Shown one piece after another: positions 17,352 to 25,387 of a stretch of 64,000 bases of DNA (position 1 is its first letter; each line of letters begins with the position of its first letter). The stretch comes from CADEDH01 sp041394285 (GTDB lineage Bacteria; Actinomycetota; Acidimicrobiia; Acidimicrobiales; SZUA-35): NCBI GenBank assembly GCA_041394285.1, contig JAWKIL010000013.1, forward strand, positions 1-64,000. The letters are read 5' to 3'. Under the pieces are notes generated by a model. That model had not been told where the DNA came from, did no database searches, and saw nothing but the letters and a program-made list of their open reading frames with translations. Both the position numbers and the translations under genes were made by a program.

Positions 17352-18566
17352 ATGACCGACACCGCTGTCTCCGCCGATCCCCAGACCAAGCTGGTGGAGG
17401 AGGCCCTGGCCTCGCTCCTGGCCAGCCACGATCCGCGCTCGGAGACGGTGGAGGAGTTCCGGGGCCACCAGTTCGACGCCGGTCTGGCCTGGGTGGACTT
17501 CGAGAAGGGCCACGGCGGCCTGGGCGTGCGCCCCCAGCTCCAGCGGATGGTGGAGGAACGGCTGCGGGCGGCCGGCGCCGCCCCCACCGATCCGGCCATG
17601 TTCTTCATGAACCTGGCGGCGCCCACCATCCACACCCACGGCGACGACGAGCAGAAGACGCGGTTCCTGCGCCCGATGTTCACCGGCGAGGAGCGGTGGT
17701 GCCAGCTCTTCAGCGAGCCGGGGGCCGGTAGCGACTTCGCCGGCCTGGCCACCCGGGCCGTGCGCGACGGCGACGAGTGGATCGTCAACGGCCAGAAGGT
17801 GTGGAACACCCTGGCCCATCTGGGCCACTGGGGGATGCTGGTCACCCGCACCAACCCCGACGTGCCCAAGCACAAGGGCCTCACCTATTTCGCGGTGGAC
17901 ATGCACTCGCCCGGGGTCGAGGTGCGCCCGCTGCGCCAGATCACGGGTGAGGCCGAGTTCAACGAGGTGTACCTCACCGACGCCCGCATCCCCGACGCCA
18001 ACCGGATCGGGGCCGAGGGCGAGGGGTGGCGGGTGTCGCTCACCACGCTGATGAACGAGCGGGTGTCGATCGGTTCCGGCGGCGCCCCCAAGCGGGGCTC
18101 GGGCACGATCTCGGCTCTGGTCAACGTGTGGAACCGGTTGCCCGAAGACGAGCGATCGGGCGCCCGGCGCGACGAGATGATGAAGCTGTGGATCCGGGCC
18201 GAGGTGCTGCGGCTCACCAACCTGCGGGCGGGGGCGTCCCGGCGGGCCGGTAACCCGGGCCCTGAGGGGTCGGTGGCCAAGCTGGCCCTGGCCATCCTCA
18301 ACCAGGAGATCCTGGAGCAGGCCGTCACCTTCCAGGGCGCAGCGGGGATGGTGGGCTACGACTACACGTTCCGCCGGCCCGAGAACCTGTCGGTGAACGG
18401 TACCGAGACGTCGATCGGGCACGGGTTCCTGCGGGTTCGGGCCAACTCGATCGAGGGCGGCACCAGCGAGATCATGCGCAACATCCTGGGCGAGCAGGTG
18501 CTCGGCCTGCCCGGCGAGCCCCGGGTCGACAAGGACGTGGCCTGGATCAACGTGCCCCGCTCGTAG
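17352..18566 (+). CDS. Acyl-CoA dehydrogenase family protein
   Basis: A 404-residue acyl-CoA dehydrogenase. Family motifs: CQLFSEPGAGSDFAGLATRA (substrate/FAD loop), WIVNGQKVWNT, and the C-terminal IEGGTSEIMRNILGEQVLGL. It would introduce a C2-C3 double bond into an acyl-CoA and pass electrons to ETF. Chain length or a special substrate such as a steroid side chain cannot be told. No ETF or other beta-oxidation gene is adjacent. A GACAAT box seven bases before ATG 17352 resembles the leaderless -10 boxes of the region. Confidence 0.95.
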   Translation: MTDTAVSADPQTKLVEEALASLLASHDPRSETVEEFRGHQFDAGLAWVDFEKGHGGLGVRPQLQRMVEERLRAAGAAPTDPAMFFMNLAAPTIHTHGDDEQKTRFLRPMFTGEERWCQLFSEPGAGSDFAGLATRAVRDGDEWIVNGQKVWNTLAHLGHWGMLVTRTNPDVPKHKGLTYFAVDMHSPGVEVRPLRQITGEAEFNEVYLTDARIPDANRIGAEGEGWRVSLTTLMNERVSIGSGGAPKRGSGTISALVNVWNRLPEDERSGARRDEMMKLWIRAEVLRLTNLRAGASRRAGNPGPEGSVAKLALAILNQEILEQAVTFQGAAGMVGYDYTFRRPENLSVNGTETSIGHGFLRVRANSIEGGTSEIMRNILGEQVLGLPGEPRVDKDVAWINVPRS

Positions 18567-18597
18567 CCGGCGCCCGACGGCCCGGCCGGCGCCGCCG

Positions 18598-19425
18598 TCA
18601 GCTGTCCAACGGGAGCTGGGTCAGCTCGGCCGTGGGCCGGCAATAGTCGGGGTGGCCGAACAGATGGGCCACGAAGATCTGCTCGTGCCACCGGGCCGGC
18701 CGGGTGGAGGTGTGGCGCAGGCCGCGGACCGGTGCGATCTTCATGTCGGGGTGGGCGTCGTTGAACTCCTTGATGGCCAGCAGCTCACCGGTGAACTCGT
18801 TGTAGGCCCAGTCGACATCGCCCACCATGTCGTCGAAGTAGCAGGCCACACGCGGCAGCAGCAGCTCGTGGCCGGCGTCGAAGATGGCGAAGGCGGCCCT
18901 GGTGGAGGAGTAGAAGTCGAGGTCGAAGGAGATGAAGCCCATCGGCGGGAAGTCGGCCTCGGCGCAGAACTTGGCCACCGTCTCGCCCACGTCGCCGATG
19001 ATCAGCTGGGCTGAACGGAGGCGGGCCCGGAGCTTGGCCTCGTCCATGACGAAGTAGCCCTCCTGCCACATGTAGGGCATGTCCCGGTAGTCGACCGGGG
19101 GTGGCATCCCGCTACCGGCGTCGAAGCCGTAGACGGCCACCCGCACGCCGGTCTCCCGCTCCACCAGATCGGCCTGGTGCTCCAGGTCGACCAGGCCGTT
19201 CCCGCCGGCCACGCCGAACTCGATGGCCGACATCCGGGTGTGCCCGAGCTTGGCCGCCAGCCGGGCCGACTGGAGCATCGGGTGCCGGTAGTACGGCCGG
19301 CTCTGGTAGACCGGGTTGGCGGTGTTCACGAGCCGGCTCAGGCGGTTCACGGCATGGTGGGCGGCGAACCGCAGCGGATCCGCCTCCCCCAGGACCCGAC
19401 CGACCCCTCGACGTATGCGATTCAT
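18598..19425 (-). CDS. Putative SAM-dependent methyltransferase-like protein
   Basis: A 275-residue protein with a methyltransferase-like nucleotide-binding motif (AIEFGVAGGNGLVDLE, about residues 67-82) and an acidic strand end in VAVYGFDAGSG. Later come FISFDLDFYSSTRAAF and VACYFDDMVGD, reminiscent of TylF-type O-methyltransferases that use acidic metal ligands. I cannot name a substrate. ATG 19425 has a clear Shine-Dalgarno GGGAGGTG five bases upstream. It converges with the acyl-CoA dehydrogenase gene. Confidence 0.6.
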   Translation of the reverse strand: MNRIRRGVGRVLGEADPLRFAAHHAVNRLSRLVNTANPVYQSRPYYRHPMLQSARLAAKLGHTRMSAIEFGVAGGNGLVDLEHQADLVERETGVRVAVYGFDAGSGMPPPVDYRDMPYMWQEGYFVMDEAKLRARLRSAQLIIGDVGETVAKFCAEADFPPMGFISFDLDFYSSTRAAFAIFDAGHELLLPRVACYFDDMVGDVDWAYNEFTGELLAIKEFNDAHPDMKIAPVRGLRHTSTRPARWHEQIFVAHLFGHPDYCRPTAELTQLPLDS

Positions 19426-19511
19426 ATGGGCACCTCCCGCCCCACCCCTGCGGTCGAGGTTAGAACCGGGCAGTCCGAACCGTCATGTGCACCTTGGTCG
19501 TACGACCACCT

Positions 19512-19569
19512 GGCGCCGGGTCAGCATGCCCGGGTCAGGGGGCGCCGGGTCAGCAGGCCCGGGTCAGGG
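19512..19569. repeat. 29-bp tandem duplication
   Basis: Two adjacent 29-bp copies (19512-19540 and 19541-19569) differ at one base. Each contains GGCGCCGGGTCAGCA and CCCGGGTCAGGG. The second copy reaches into the last codons of the minus-strand TPR-like gene, supplying its stop codon, so the duplication may have reshaped that C-terminus. Confidence 0.8.
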
Positions 19570-20130
19570 GGCGGTGGTGCGACGCAGATCCACCCACGCC
19601 GCCAAGTCGGCCAGCGCCGCTTCGGTCGATTGGACCAGGCCGTCGTCGGCCATCTGGCGCCGTTGGGCCAGCGCCGCGGTGAACAGCTCATCGGCGGTGG
19701 TGGGGTCGAGGGCTTCGGCCTCCAGCCGGCCCAGATGGTGGTGGAGGTAGTGGAGATTGTCGGTGTGGCCGCTCCCGAGCGCCAGCTCGATACCGGTGGC
19801 GAACAGGGCCCGGGCCGCCTCCGGCTCGCCGGTGTACTGGAGGGCGGTGGCCGTGTGGAGCAGTGCCTCGATCTCGGAGGCGACGTCGCCTCCGGCCCGG
19901 GCCAGGTCCACGGCCAGCCGGCCGAACGCCGCCGCCTCCGCTTCGCGCCCGAGCGGCGACAGGGCCCAGGCCAGCTCCAGGAGGCTGGCCAGCAGATCGG
20001 CCGATCCGAGCCCGCCGTCGATGGAGCGGCAGCTGAACTCGATCTGCTGGCGAACGGCGTCGGCCTGCTCGGGGGAGAATCGGAAGCGCCGGAACCAGTG
20101 CTGGTCGGAGCTGTCGGCCGGTTCGGTCAT
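19564..20130 (-). CDS. Helical repeat (TPR-like) protein of unknown function
   Basis: A 188-residue, all-alpha protein. Repeated helix pairs such as LLASLLELAWALSPLGREAE, AAAFGRLAVDLARAGGDVAS and EAARALFATGIELALGSGHT fit a tetratricopeptide-like solenoid. No catalytic motif is seen. It is transcribed in the same direction as the methionine aminopeptidase upstream, 34 nt apart, and may be co-transcribed. A GAGACT box six bases before its ATG is a weak -10 candidate. Its C-terminus runs into a tandem duplication. Confidence 0.65.
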   Translation of the reverse strand: MTEPADSSDQHWFRRFRFSPEQADAVRQQIEFSCRSIDGGLGSADLLASLLELAWALSPLGREAEAAAFGRLAVDLARAGGDVASEIEALLHTATALQYTGEPEAARALFATGIELALGSGHTDNLHYLHHHLGRLEAEALDPTTADELFTAALAQRRQMADDGLVQSTEAALADLAAWVDLRRTTAP

Positions 20131-20164
20131 GGCCCCAGTCTCGCAGCCGGCGGCGGCCGTGGTG

Positions 20165-21163
20165 TCAGCGGCCGGGCGTGGCGGTGGCCAGGGGGTTCGA
20201 CGGGCCGCCCACCGCGCTGGCGCCGTCGGCCGTCACCGTGAGGATCTCGGCCCCGGTGGGGGTCACGATCACCGTGTGCTCGAACTGGGCCGACGGCATG
20301 GCGTCGTCGGCGTGCTCGGTCCACCCGTCGGCACCCTGGCTGAACGAGGTGCCGCCCGACAGGAGCATCGGCTCCACGGTGAACGTCATGCCCACCCGGA
20401 ACAGCTCGTCGTCGCCCCGCACGACGTGGTGATTGATGTGGGGCGCGGCATGGAAGGTCTGGCCGATCCCGTGGCCGCCGTACTCCCGCACCACGGCGAA
20501 CCCCCGCGACCGGGCGAACGGCTCGATCGCCTCGCCGATACGGCGGAGCGGCTGGCCGGGGGCGACGGCGGCGATGCCGCGCAGCGTCGCCTGCCGTGTG
20601 GTCTCCACCAGGCCTCGGGTCGGCTCGTCGACCGCCCCGACGAGGAACGTGGCCGAAGTGTCGCCGTGCATGCCCTCCACGAAGGCGGTGACATCGACGT
20701 TGACGATGTCACCCTCCCGCAGCGGCCGGTCGTCGGGCACCCCGTGGCAGACCACGCCGTTGACCGAGGTGCAGATCGACTTGGGGAACCCGTGGTAGTG
20801 CAGGTCGCTGGGGTAGGCCCCCCGCTCGATGTAGGCGTCGTGGGCCACGGCGTCGATCTCGTCGGTCGTGACGCCCGGCGCCACCGCCTCGCCCGCCACG
20901 AGCAGCACCTCGGCCGCCACCCGGCAGGCGTGGCGCAGGCGGGCCAGCGACTCCTCGTCCTGGATCTGCCACGCCCTGGGGGTGCCGACCGCGCCGGCGA
21001 TGATGTAGTCGGGCCGGGTGATGTGGGCGGGCACGGGCCTCGGTGCCGACACCGATCCGACCTTCACCGGTGGCCGTTGCAGCAGCCGGCGATCGCCGTG
21101 GCAGCGCTTGTACTTGGCGCCGCCGCCGCACCAGCACGGGCTGTTCGAACGGATCCGATCCAT
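20165..21163 (-). CDS. map: Methionine aminopeptidase type I with N-terminal SEC-C motif
   Basis: A 332-residue methionine aminopeptidase, which removes N-terminal Met from new proteins. The first 25 residues hold a SEC-C zinc motif: Cys10, Cys12, Cys21, His22 in SNSPCWCGGGAKYKRCHGD. The pita-bread catalytic domain follows, with metal-ligand regions in VDVTAFVEGMHGDTSATFLV, YGGHGIGQTFHAAPHI and FTVEPML, plus FEHTVIVT. ATG 21163 is preferred over an upstream GTG at 21211 because it begins exactly at the SEC-C motif and TAGACT lies seven bases before it. It is divergent from the small DNA-binding protein gene. Confidence 0.94.
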   Translation of the reverse strand: MDRIRSNSPCWCGGGAKYKRCHGDRRLLQRPPVKVGSVSAPRPVPAHITRPDYIIAGAVGTPRAWQIQDEESLARLRHACRVAAEVLLVAGEAVAPGVTTDEIDAVAHDAYIERGAYPSDLHYHGFPKSICTSVNGVVCHGVPDDRPLREGDIVNVDVTAFVEGMHGDTSATFLVGAVDEPTRGLVETTRQATLRGIAAVAPGQPLRRIGEAIEPFARSRGFAVVREYGGHGIGQTFHAAPHINHHVVRGDDELFRVGMTFTVEPMLLSGGTSFSQGADGWTEHADDAMPSAQFEHTVIVTPTGAEILTVTADGASAVGGPSNPLATATPGR

Positions 21164-21170
21164 GGGGACC

Positions 21171-21176
21171 AGTCTA
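21171..21176 (-). promoter_or_regulatory. Leaderless -10 box for map
   Basis: TAGACT on the minus strand, seven bases before ATG 21163. Confidence 0.5.
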
Positions 21177-21212
21177 CGGGTCGAGACAATGACGTCTACA
21201 CGTGGAAACAAC

Positions 21213-21218
21213 TAGGCT
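21213..21218 (+). promoter_or_regulatory. Leaderless -10 box for the small HTH gene
   Basis: TAGGCT, six bases before ATG 21225. It lies back to back with the map promoter, 36 bp apart. Confidence 0.5.
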
Positions 21219-21224
21219 GAGCCC

Positions 21225-21428
21225 ATGGCTCCGATGGTCAACACCGAGGATCTGACCGACGCCCGGGGGATCGCCGAGATCCTCGGGCTCTCCCACGCCA
21301 ACAGCGTCAGCCTCTACCAGCGCCGCTATCCCGACATGCCCCGCCCAGTGGTCAGCCTGGGCCGGGGCCGGCCCAGCCTGTGGCTCCGCCCCGCGGTGGA
21401 GGCCTGGCACCGGGCCCGGACCCGGTAG
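21225..21428 (+). CDS. Small winged-helix/excisionase-like DNA-binding protein
   Basis: A 67-residue protein whose LTDARGIAEILGLSHANSVS and later RPVVSLGRGRPSLWLRPAVE look like the MerR/AlpA-type winged helix of excisionase-like proteins. Such small actinobacterial regulators are common and not always phage-borne; no integrase or attachment site is near. The leaderless -10 box supports expression. The next gene starts 10 nt downstream, so the pair may form an operon. Targets unknown. Confidence 0.7.
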   Translation: MAPMVNTEDLTDARGIAEILGLSHANSVSLYQRRYPDMPRPVVSLGRGRPSLWLRPAVEAWHRARTR

Positions 21429-21437
21429 GGCGGCCCG

Positions 21438-22157
21438 GTGGAGCCCAGCATCAGCATCCCGGCGTGGGCCCAGGGCCGCCCGGGCCGGGGGCAGGGTGGC
21501 TTCTCGGCCGCCCGTTTCGCCTTCGCTGTCGGCCAGCCGGTGGCCATCGACCTCCGGGCCCCGATCCCGTTGGAGGCCGACCTCCAGGTGGCCTCCGTCG
21601 GCGACGGTTGGGAGCTGCGCCACGGGAGCACCACGATCATGCGGGCGGCGCCGCGCCACCCGGGCGGGCTGCCGCGGACCGAGGCGGTCGCCGTGGCCGA
21701 TGCCGCCGAAGCCATGGCCGGCTTCCCCGGAACGGACGGCGAGCACGAGGCGGCCGGCTGCTTCTCCTGCGGTCTGGGGAAGCAGACCATGCAGGTCTGG
21801 CCCGGTCCGCTGGGCGACGGCACGGGGCGCACCGCCACCCGATGGTCGCCGCCGTCCTGGGTGGGCGACGCCGAGGGCCGGGTCGACGACGCCATGGCCT
21901 GGACCGCGCTCGACTGTGTGCAGGGCTTCTTCGTCAATTTCGGGGCTGGCCCCCGCCGCAACTCGCTCACCGTCCGGTTCGAGGCCGAGGTCCACCGGCC
22001 GGTCACGGTGGGGGCCGAGTACGCCATCGTCGGTTTCGACGGCGACGGGAGCGGCTGGCAGGGGCGCAAGCGGATGGCGGCGGCCAACATCTTCGACACC
22101 GAGGGCCAGCTGGTGGCCAGCGCCGCATCCCTGTGGGTCGAGCCGCGCCCGGGCTGA
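21438..22157 (+). CDS. Hypothetical protein, possible double-hotdog thioesterase
   Basis: A 239-residue protein. Its C-terminal half contains VDDAMAWTALDCVQGFFVNF and NSLTVRFEAEVHRPVTVGAE, the helix-then-strand order of hotdog thioesterases, and the N-terminal half shows a similar FAVGQPVAIDLRAPIPLEAD strand pattern. A CFSCG motif in the centre is unexplained and could bind a metal. GTG 21438 is ten bases behind the small HTH gene. The assignment is tentative, from fold-like patterns only. Confidence 0.55.
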   Translation: MEPSISIPAWAQGRPGRGQGGFSAARFAFAVGQPVAIDLRAPIPLEADLQVASVGDGWELRHGSTTIMRAAPRHPGGLPRTEAVAVADAAEAMAGFPGTDGEHEAAGCFSCGLGKQTMQVWPGPLGDGTGRTATRWSPPSWVGDAEGRVDDAMAWTALDCVQGFFVNFGAGPRRNSLTVRFEAEVHRPVTVGAEYAIVGFDGDGSGWQGRKRMAAANIFDTEGQLVASAASLWVEPRPG

Positions 22158-22229
22158 TCGAGAACGGCCCGGGGGCGGCGGGCCAGCGGGCCGGGGGGCG
22201 GCCCGATGGCCAGAATGTATCGGGTGATC

Positions 22230-22235
22230 TATATT
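22230..22235 (+). promoter_or_regulatory. Leaderless -10 box for the ferritin-like/cupin gene
   Basis: TATATT, six bases before ATG 22242, in the most AT-rich 20 bases of the neighbourhood. Confidence 0.55.
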
Positions 22236-22241
22236 GGCCAC

Positions 22242-23084
22242 ATGAGCGCCGAGCCGTCCTACCTGCCCCTACTCCGCCGCATCGCCAACGCCGAGTGCAA
22301 CGCCGAGGTGTTCCTCTCGGCCTGGGCCCGGGCCACACCCCGGGCCGACGTCGGCGGGGTCATCGCCACCGTCGCCCTGCGGGAGGGTGAGCACACGAAG
22401 GCGTTCCAGAAGCGGATCTGCGAGCTCGGGTTCGACGTGGCGATCGTCGAGGCCCCCGAGACGGCGGGCAGGGCCGCCATCGGGGCGGCCACCGACCTGA
22501 CCGACCGTGAGAAGTTCGAGAAGCTCGGCCTCGGCCAGCGTCCCGATCCCTCGGTGCCCGACCGGTGGGCCGGCTACTTCGAGGACACCACGATCGACAT
22601 CGCCACCGGGGAGCTGCTGGGTCGGTTCATCTCCGAGGAGCGGGACAGCGTACGGATGCGGGCCGACTGCTACGAGGCCTTGTGTGCCGAGGAGCAGGCG
22701 GCCCCGGCGGCGGCCGGCGGAGCGGCGGTGGCCGGCGACCGTCTCGATCGCATCGAGCAGATGCTGGAGCGGCTGTTGGCCCGCCTCGACGGAACGGGCC
22801 CGGTCCTCACCGAGGCCGAGTTCCGGGCCGGGCTGCGGCGCGACGGCTTCGACGACGAGATCCGCATCTCCAGCTACGAGCCGTGCACCGCGCCGGGGGA
22901 GATGCACACCCACGAGTTCTCGGCCCGCCTGTTCGTGCTCAGCGGTGAGTTCATCCTCCACGGCGAGCACGGGCCGCAGACGATCGCCGCCGGCCAGTGC
23001 TGCGAGGTGCCGGCCGGCACCCGCCACGCCGAGGCATCGGGCACGCCGGGGGCCCGGGTGCTGGCCGGGCTCAAGCACCACTGA
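22242..23084 (+). CDS. Ferritin-like and cupin fusion protein
   Basis: A 280-residue protein with two parts. Residues 1-150 are helical and carry acidic and His residues arranged like a ferritin-type diiron site: Glu18 and Glu22 in NAECNAEV, Glu48-x2-His51 in REGEHTKAF, and Glu124 with Glu132/Glu133 in GELLGRFISEERDS. A short coiled coil (DRLDRIEQMLERLLARLD) follows. Residues 213-280 form a small cupin (MHTHEFSARLFVLSGEFILH, then VPAGTRHAEA), with likely metal ligands His222, His224 and His262. Function unknown; metal-dependent oxygen or peroxide chemistry is a guess. The stop overlaps the start of the TetR gene, suggesting they work together. Confidence 0.7.
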   Translation: MSAEPSYLPLLRRIANAECNAEVFLSAWARATPRADVGGVIATVALREGEHTKAFQKRICELGFDVAIVEAPETAGRAAIGAATDLTDREKFEKLGLGQRPDPSVPDRWAGYFEDTTIDIATGELLGRFISEERDSVRMRADCYEALCAEEQAAPAAAGGAAVAGDRLDRIEQMLERLLARLDGTGPVLTEAEFRAGLRRDGFDDEIRISSYEPCTAPGEMHTHEFSARLFVLSGEFILHGEHGPQTIAAGQCCEVPAGTRHAEASGTPGARVLAGLKHH

Positions 23085-23788
23085 TGGCGGAGGTGCCGGC
23101 ACCGCTCGCCGTGCCGGGGTCTCCTCCGCCCGACGGGGGCGGTCGGCGGCGGGCCGGCCGCCCCCGGAACCACGACAGCGACGAGACCCGCCGGCTGCTG
23201 CTCGAGGTGGCGCTCGACGCCTTCGCCGAGCACGGCTTCGACGGGGTGAGCACCCGCAACCTGGCCCGGTTGGCGCAGGTCACCCCGACCACGTTGTTCC
23301 ACCACTTCGCCACGAAGGACGAGCTGTACGGGGCGGCCTACCACCACGCCGTGGGCCTGGCCTACGCCCACTACCGCCGGGCCATCGTCGGCCAGACCAC
23401 CCTGGTGGGGGAGCTGCGGCAGTTGTTCGCCGCCGCCGACGCCATCCTCGCCCAGCGGCCGGCCATCGCCCTGCTGTCGGTCCGGGTCCAGATCGATCAG
23501 CAGCGCCCCGGTCTGCACGTGGCCCATCGGCCGGAGGCAGCGGTGACGTTCCGCCAGGAGATGGTGCAGCGGGCCGTCGCCCGGGGTGAGCTGGAGGCCG
23601 CCGATGGCGTGCACGTGCAGCGCCTGCTCGACGTGTTCCTCTGGGGCCTCTCGGTGATCGGCTACGACGACGCTCAGGTGCGGGGGGAGTCGCTGCGGGC
23701 CATCGAGCGGTTCGTCGAGGCGGTCGGGCCCGGTTCGGGAACCACGAAGATGCAGAACGGGTGGCCGGTGGGATCGGCCAAGGCGTAG
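23084..23788 (+). CDS. TetR family transcriptional regulator
   Basis: A 234-residue TetR-type repressor. The N-terminal helix-turn-helix is visible in TRRLLLEVALDAFAEHGFDG, STRNLARLAQVTPTTLFHHF and ATKDELYGAAY. The C-terminal ligand-binding part is helical. It overlaps the ferritin-like/cupin gene by one base (TGATG). Its last 115 bp overlap, in antisense, the end of the glyoxalase gene on the other strand. It probably controls its own operon; the ligand is unknown. Confidence 0.9.
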   Translation: MAEVPAPLAVPGSPPPDGGGRRRAGRPRNHDSDETRRLLLEVALDAFAEHGFDGVSTRNLARLAQVTPTTLFHHFATKDELYGAAYHHAVGLAYAHYRRAIVGQTTLVGELRQLFAAADAILAQRPAIALLSVRVQIDQQRPGLHVAHRPEAAVTFRQEMVQRAVARGELEAADGVHVQRLLDVFLWGLSVIGYDDAQVRGESLRAIERFVEAVGPGSGTTKMQNGWPVGSAKA

Positions 23789-24156
23789 AGCGGTTCGTCG
23801 GGATCGTCGCTGCGATCGAGCCGGATGGTGGCGCCCAGGGCGAGCGCCCGGTCCCGTTGGGTGTGGAGCGCGTCGACATCGGCCACGCTGAGATCCAGGT
23901 GGAGCTGCTGCGGGACGTCCGGAGCCGGCCAGGTGCTGGGTGGGAGCTCGTCGACCTGCTGGAACGCCAGCTGGGCGTCGGTCGACGGGTCCACCAGGAC
24001 CAGCCAGTCGGCCCCGGCCGGATCAGGCGCCCCGGCCGGCGGCGGCTCGTCGCCCGGCCGGTATCCGAACCCCAGCAGTTGGCGGTAGAACTCGGCCAGG
24101 GCCCGGGCGTCGGTGGCGTCGAGCACGATCGACCGGAGCTTCGGGCGCCCGGTCAT
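23674..24156 (-). CDS. Glyoxalase/VOC superfamily protein
   Basis: A 160-residue vicinal-oxygen-chelate domain protein. It begins LRSIVLDATDARALAEFYRQ LLGF in family style (shown with a break), has HLDLSVADVDALHTQ in the centre and closes with LADPTGHPFCIFVVPEPG, the standard VOC ending. ATG 24156 overlaps the stop of the reductase-like gene upstream (ATGA), so the two are coupled. The end overlaps the convergent TetR gene by 115 bp. Members range from metalloenzymes to resistance proteins; the function here is open. Confidence 0.88.
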   Translation of the reverse strand: MTGRPKLRSIVLDATDARALAEFYRQLLGFGYRPGDEPPPAGAPDPAGADWLVLVDPSTDAQLAFQQVDELPPSTWPAPDVPQQLHLDLSVADVDALHTQRDRALALGATIRLDRSDDPDEPLYALADPTGHPFCIFVVPEPGPTASTNRSMARSDSPRT

Positions 24157-24776
24157 CGGCCCGTCATGTCGCCGGTGGCCGGGGTGCCGGGGGCGAGGGC
24201 GTAGCGGAGGGTGACCGTGCCCGCCGGTGAGGTGGTGGCCGGCTCGGTGAGGGTCAGGTTGGTGGGCACCGTCCCGCCGGCGAACACCCGCTTCCCGGTG
24301 CCGAGCAGGATGGGGTGGACCCACAGCGTGAGGGTGTCGAACAGCTGCTCGGCCAGCAGTGTCTGCACCAGGTCGAGGCTGCCGATCACGTGGACGTGGT
24401 CGTGCCGCTCCCGCAGCCTGCCCACCTCCCCCCGCAGGTCGGCGCCCAGCAGGGTGGAGCCGGCCCAGCCGAGCGCCGGCTCGCCCCGTGAGGCCACGTA
24501 TTTCGGTACCCGGTTGAACAGCCGGGCGATGGCGTCGTCGGTGCCGGTCTCCTGGTGGGGCCAGTAGGCGGCCCAGATGTCATAGGTGCGGCGGCCCAGG
24601 AGCAGAGCGTCCAGCTCTGTCATCCCGGCCATCACCTGCTCGCCCACCGCCTCGTCGAACAGCGGCGCCTGCCAACCGCCGAACGGGAAGCCGCCGTCTC
24701 GGTCCTCCTCGGGAGCGCCCGGGGCCTGGGCCACGCCGTCGAGGGTGGTGAACAGATCGATGTGGATGAGTCCCAT
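24153..24776 (-). CDS. Dihydrofolate reductase family protein (RibD C-terminal type)
   Basis: A 207-residue reductase-fold protein. It starts MGLIHIDLFTTLDGVAQAPG and contains LLLGRRTYDIWAAYWP, KYVASRG and HVIGSLDLVQTLLAEQLFDT then HPILLGTGKRVF, all typical of RibD-C/YyaP-like proteins. NADPH-dependent reduction is assumed, the substrate being unknown. ATG 24776 has AAGGA seven bases upstream. It is divergent from the YCII/ECF42 pair, a neighbourhood seen for this family elsewhere. Confidence 0.9.
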   Translation of the reverse strand: MGLIHIDLFTTLDGVAQAPGAPEEDRDGGFPFGGWQAPLFDEAVGEQVMAGMTELDALLLGRRTYDIWAAYWPHQETGTDDAIARLFNRVPKYVASRGEPALGWAGSTLLGADLRGEVGRLRERHDHVHVIGSLDLVQTLLAEQLFDTLTLWVHPILLGTGKRVFAGGTVPTNLTLTEPATTSPAGTVTLRYALAPGTPATGDMTGR

Positions 24777-24868
24777 TGGAGCGTCCTTGTGTGTGCGGGG
24801 GGTGTTCACCGTTACCACGATCGGGCCCGGGGGAATCGACGGGTTCGCCAACTTTTCGGTGAACCGCG

Positions 24869-24895
24869 TGTCGAGAATGCCGCACCGGCTCCGTC
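24869..24895 (+). promoter_or_regulatory. Candidate ECF-type promoter of the YCII-sigma operon
   Basis: TGTCGA at 24869-24874 and CGTC at 24892-24895, spaced 17 bases, upstream of the YCII gene. TGTCGA resembles the -35 element I recall for ECF42 factors, and CGTC is a common ECF -10 core. A transcript from here would have a leader of roughly 45 nt ending in an AGGAG ribosome site. Confidence 0.4.
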
Positions 24896-24947
24896 CCCCG
24901 GGATGAGAGCGGCCGGTAGGGTCGCCCGACAGACCAGGAGACATCAC

Positions 24948-25355
24948 ATGGCCAAGTACCTGCTGCTCAAGCACTACCAGGGGGCGCCGGCGCCGCTGAA
25001 CAACATCCCGATGGACCAGTGGACGCCGGCCGAGGTCGAGGCCCACATCCGGTACATGCAGGACTTCGCCGCCAAGCTCGAAGCCACGGGCGAGTTCGTC
25101 GACGGGCAGGCCCTGGCCCCCGACGGGGTGTGGGTCCGCCACGACGGCCCCGGGAAGCCGCCGGTGACCGACGGCCCCTTCGCCGAGACCAAGGACCTCA
25201 TCGCCGGCTGGATGATCATCGACGTCGACAGCTACGAGCGGGCCATCGAGCTGGCCGGCGAGCTGTCGGCCGCCCCCGGAGCCAACGGCGAACCGATCCA
25301 CGAGTGGCTGGAGTTGCGTCCGTTCCTGGCCATGCCGCCCACGGTCGCCGACTGA
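24948..25355 (+). CDS. YCII-related (DGPF) domain protein
   Basis: A 135-residue YCII/DGPF protein. The family name motif appears as VTDGPFAETKDLIAGWMIID, and MAKYLLLKHYQGAP is the usual first strand. These small proteins are regularly encoded beside ECF42 sigma factors and are thought to take part in their control, although the mechanism is unclear. AGGAG lies seven bases before ATG 24948. The sigma factor gene starts 32 nt after the stop. Confidence 0.93.
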   Translation: MAKYLLLKHYQGAPAPLNNIPMDQWTPAEVEAHIRYMQDFAAKLEATGEFVDGQALAPDGVWVRHDGPGKPPVTDGPFAETKDLIAGWMIIDVDSYERAIELAGELSAAPGANGEPIHEWLELRPFLAMPPTVAD

Positions 25356-25387
25356 GCGGGGGTCGGGATCGACCGGGACGGCGAGAC

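Noticed and set aside
21225..21428. Excisionase as evidence for a prophage or integrative element
   Set aside because: No integrase, attachment repeat or phage gene nearby; the gene shares a divergent promoter region with the housekeeping map gene.
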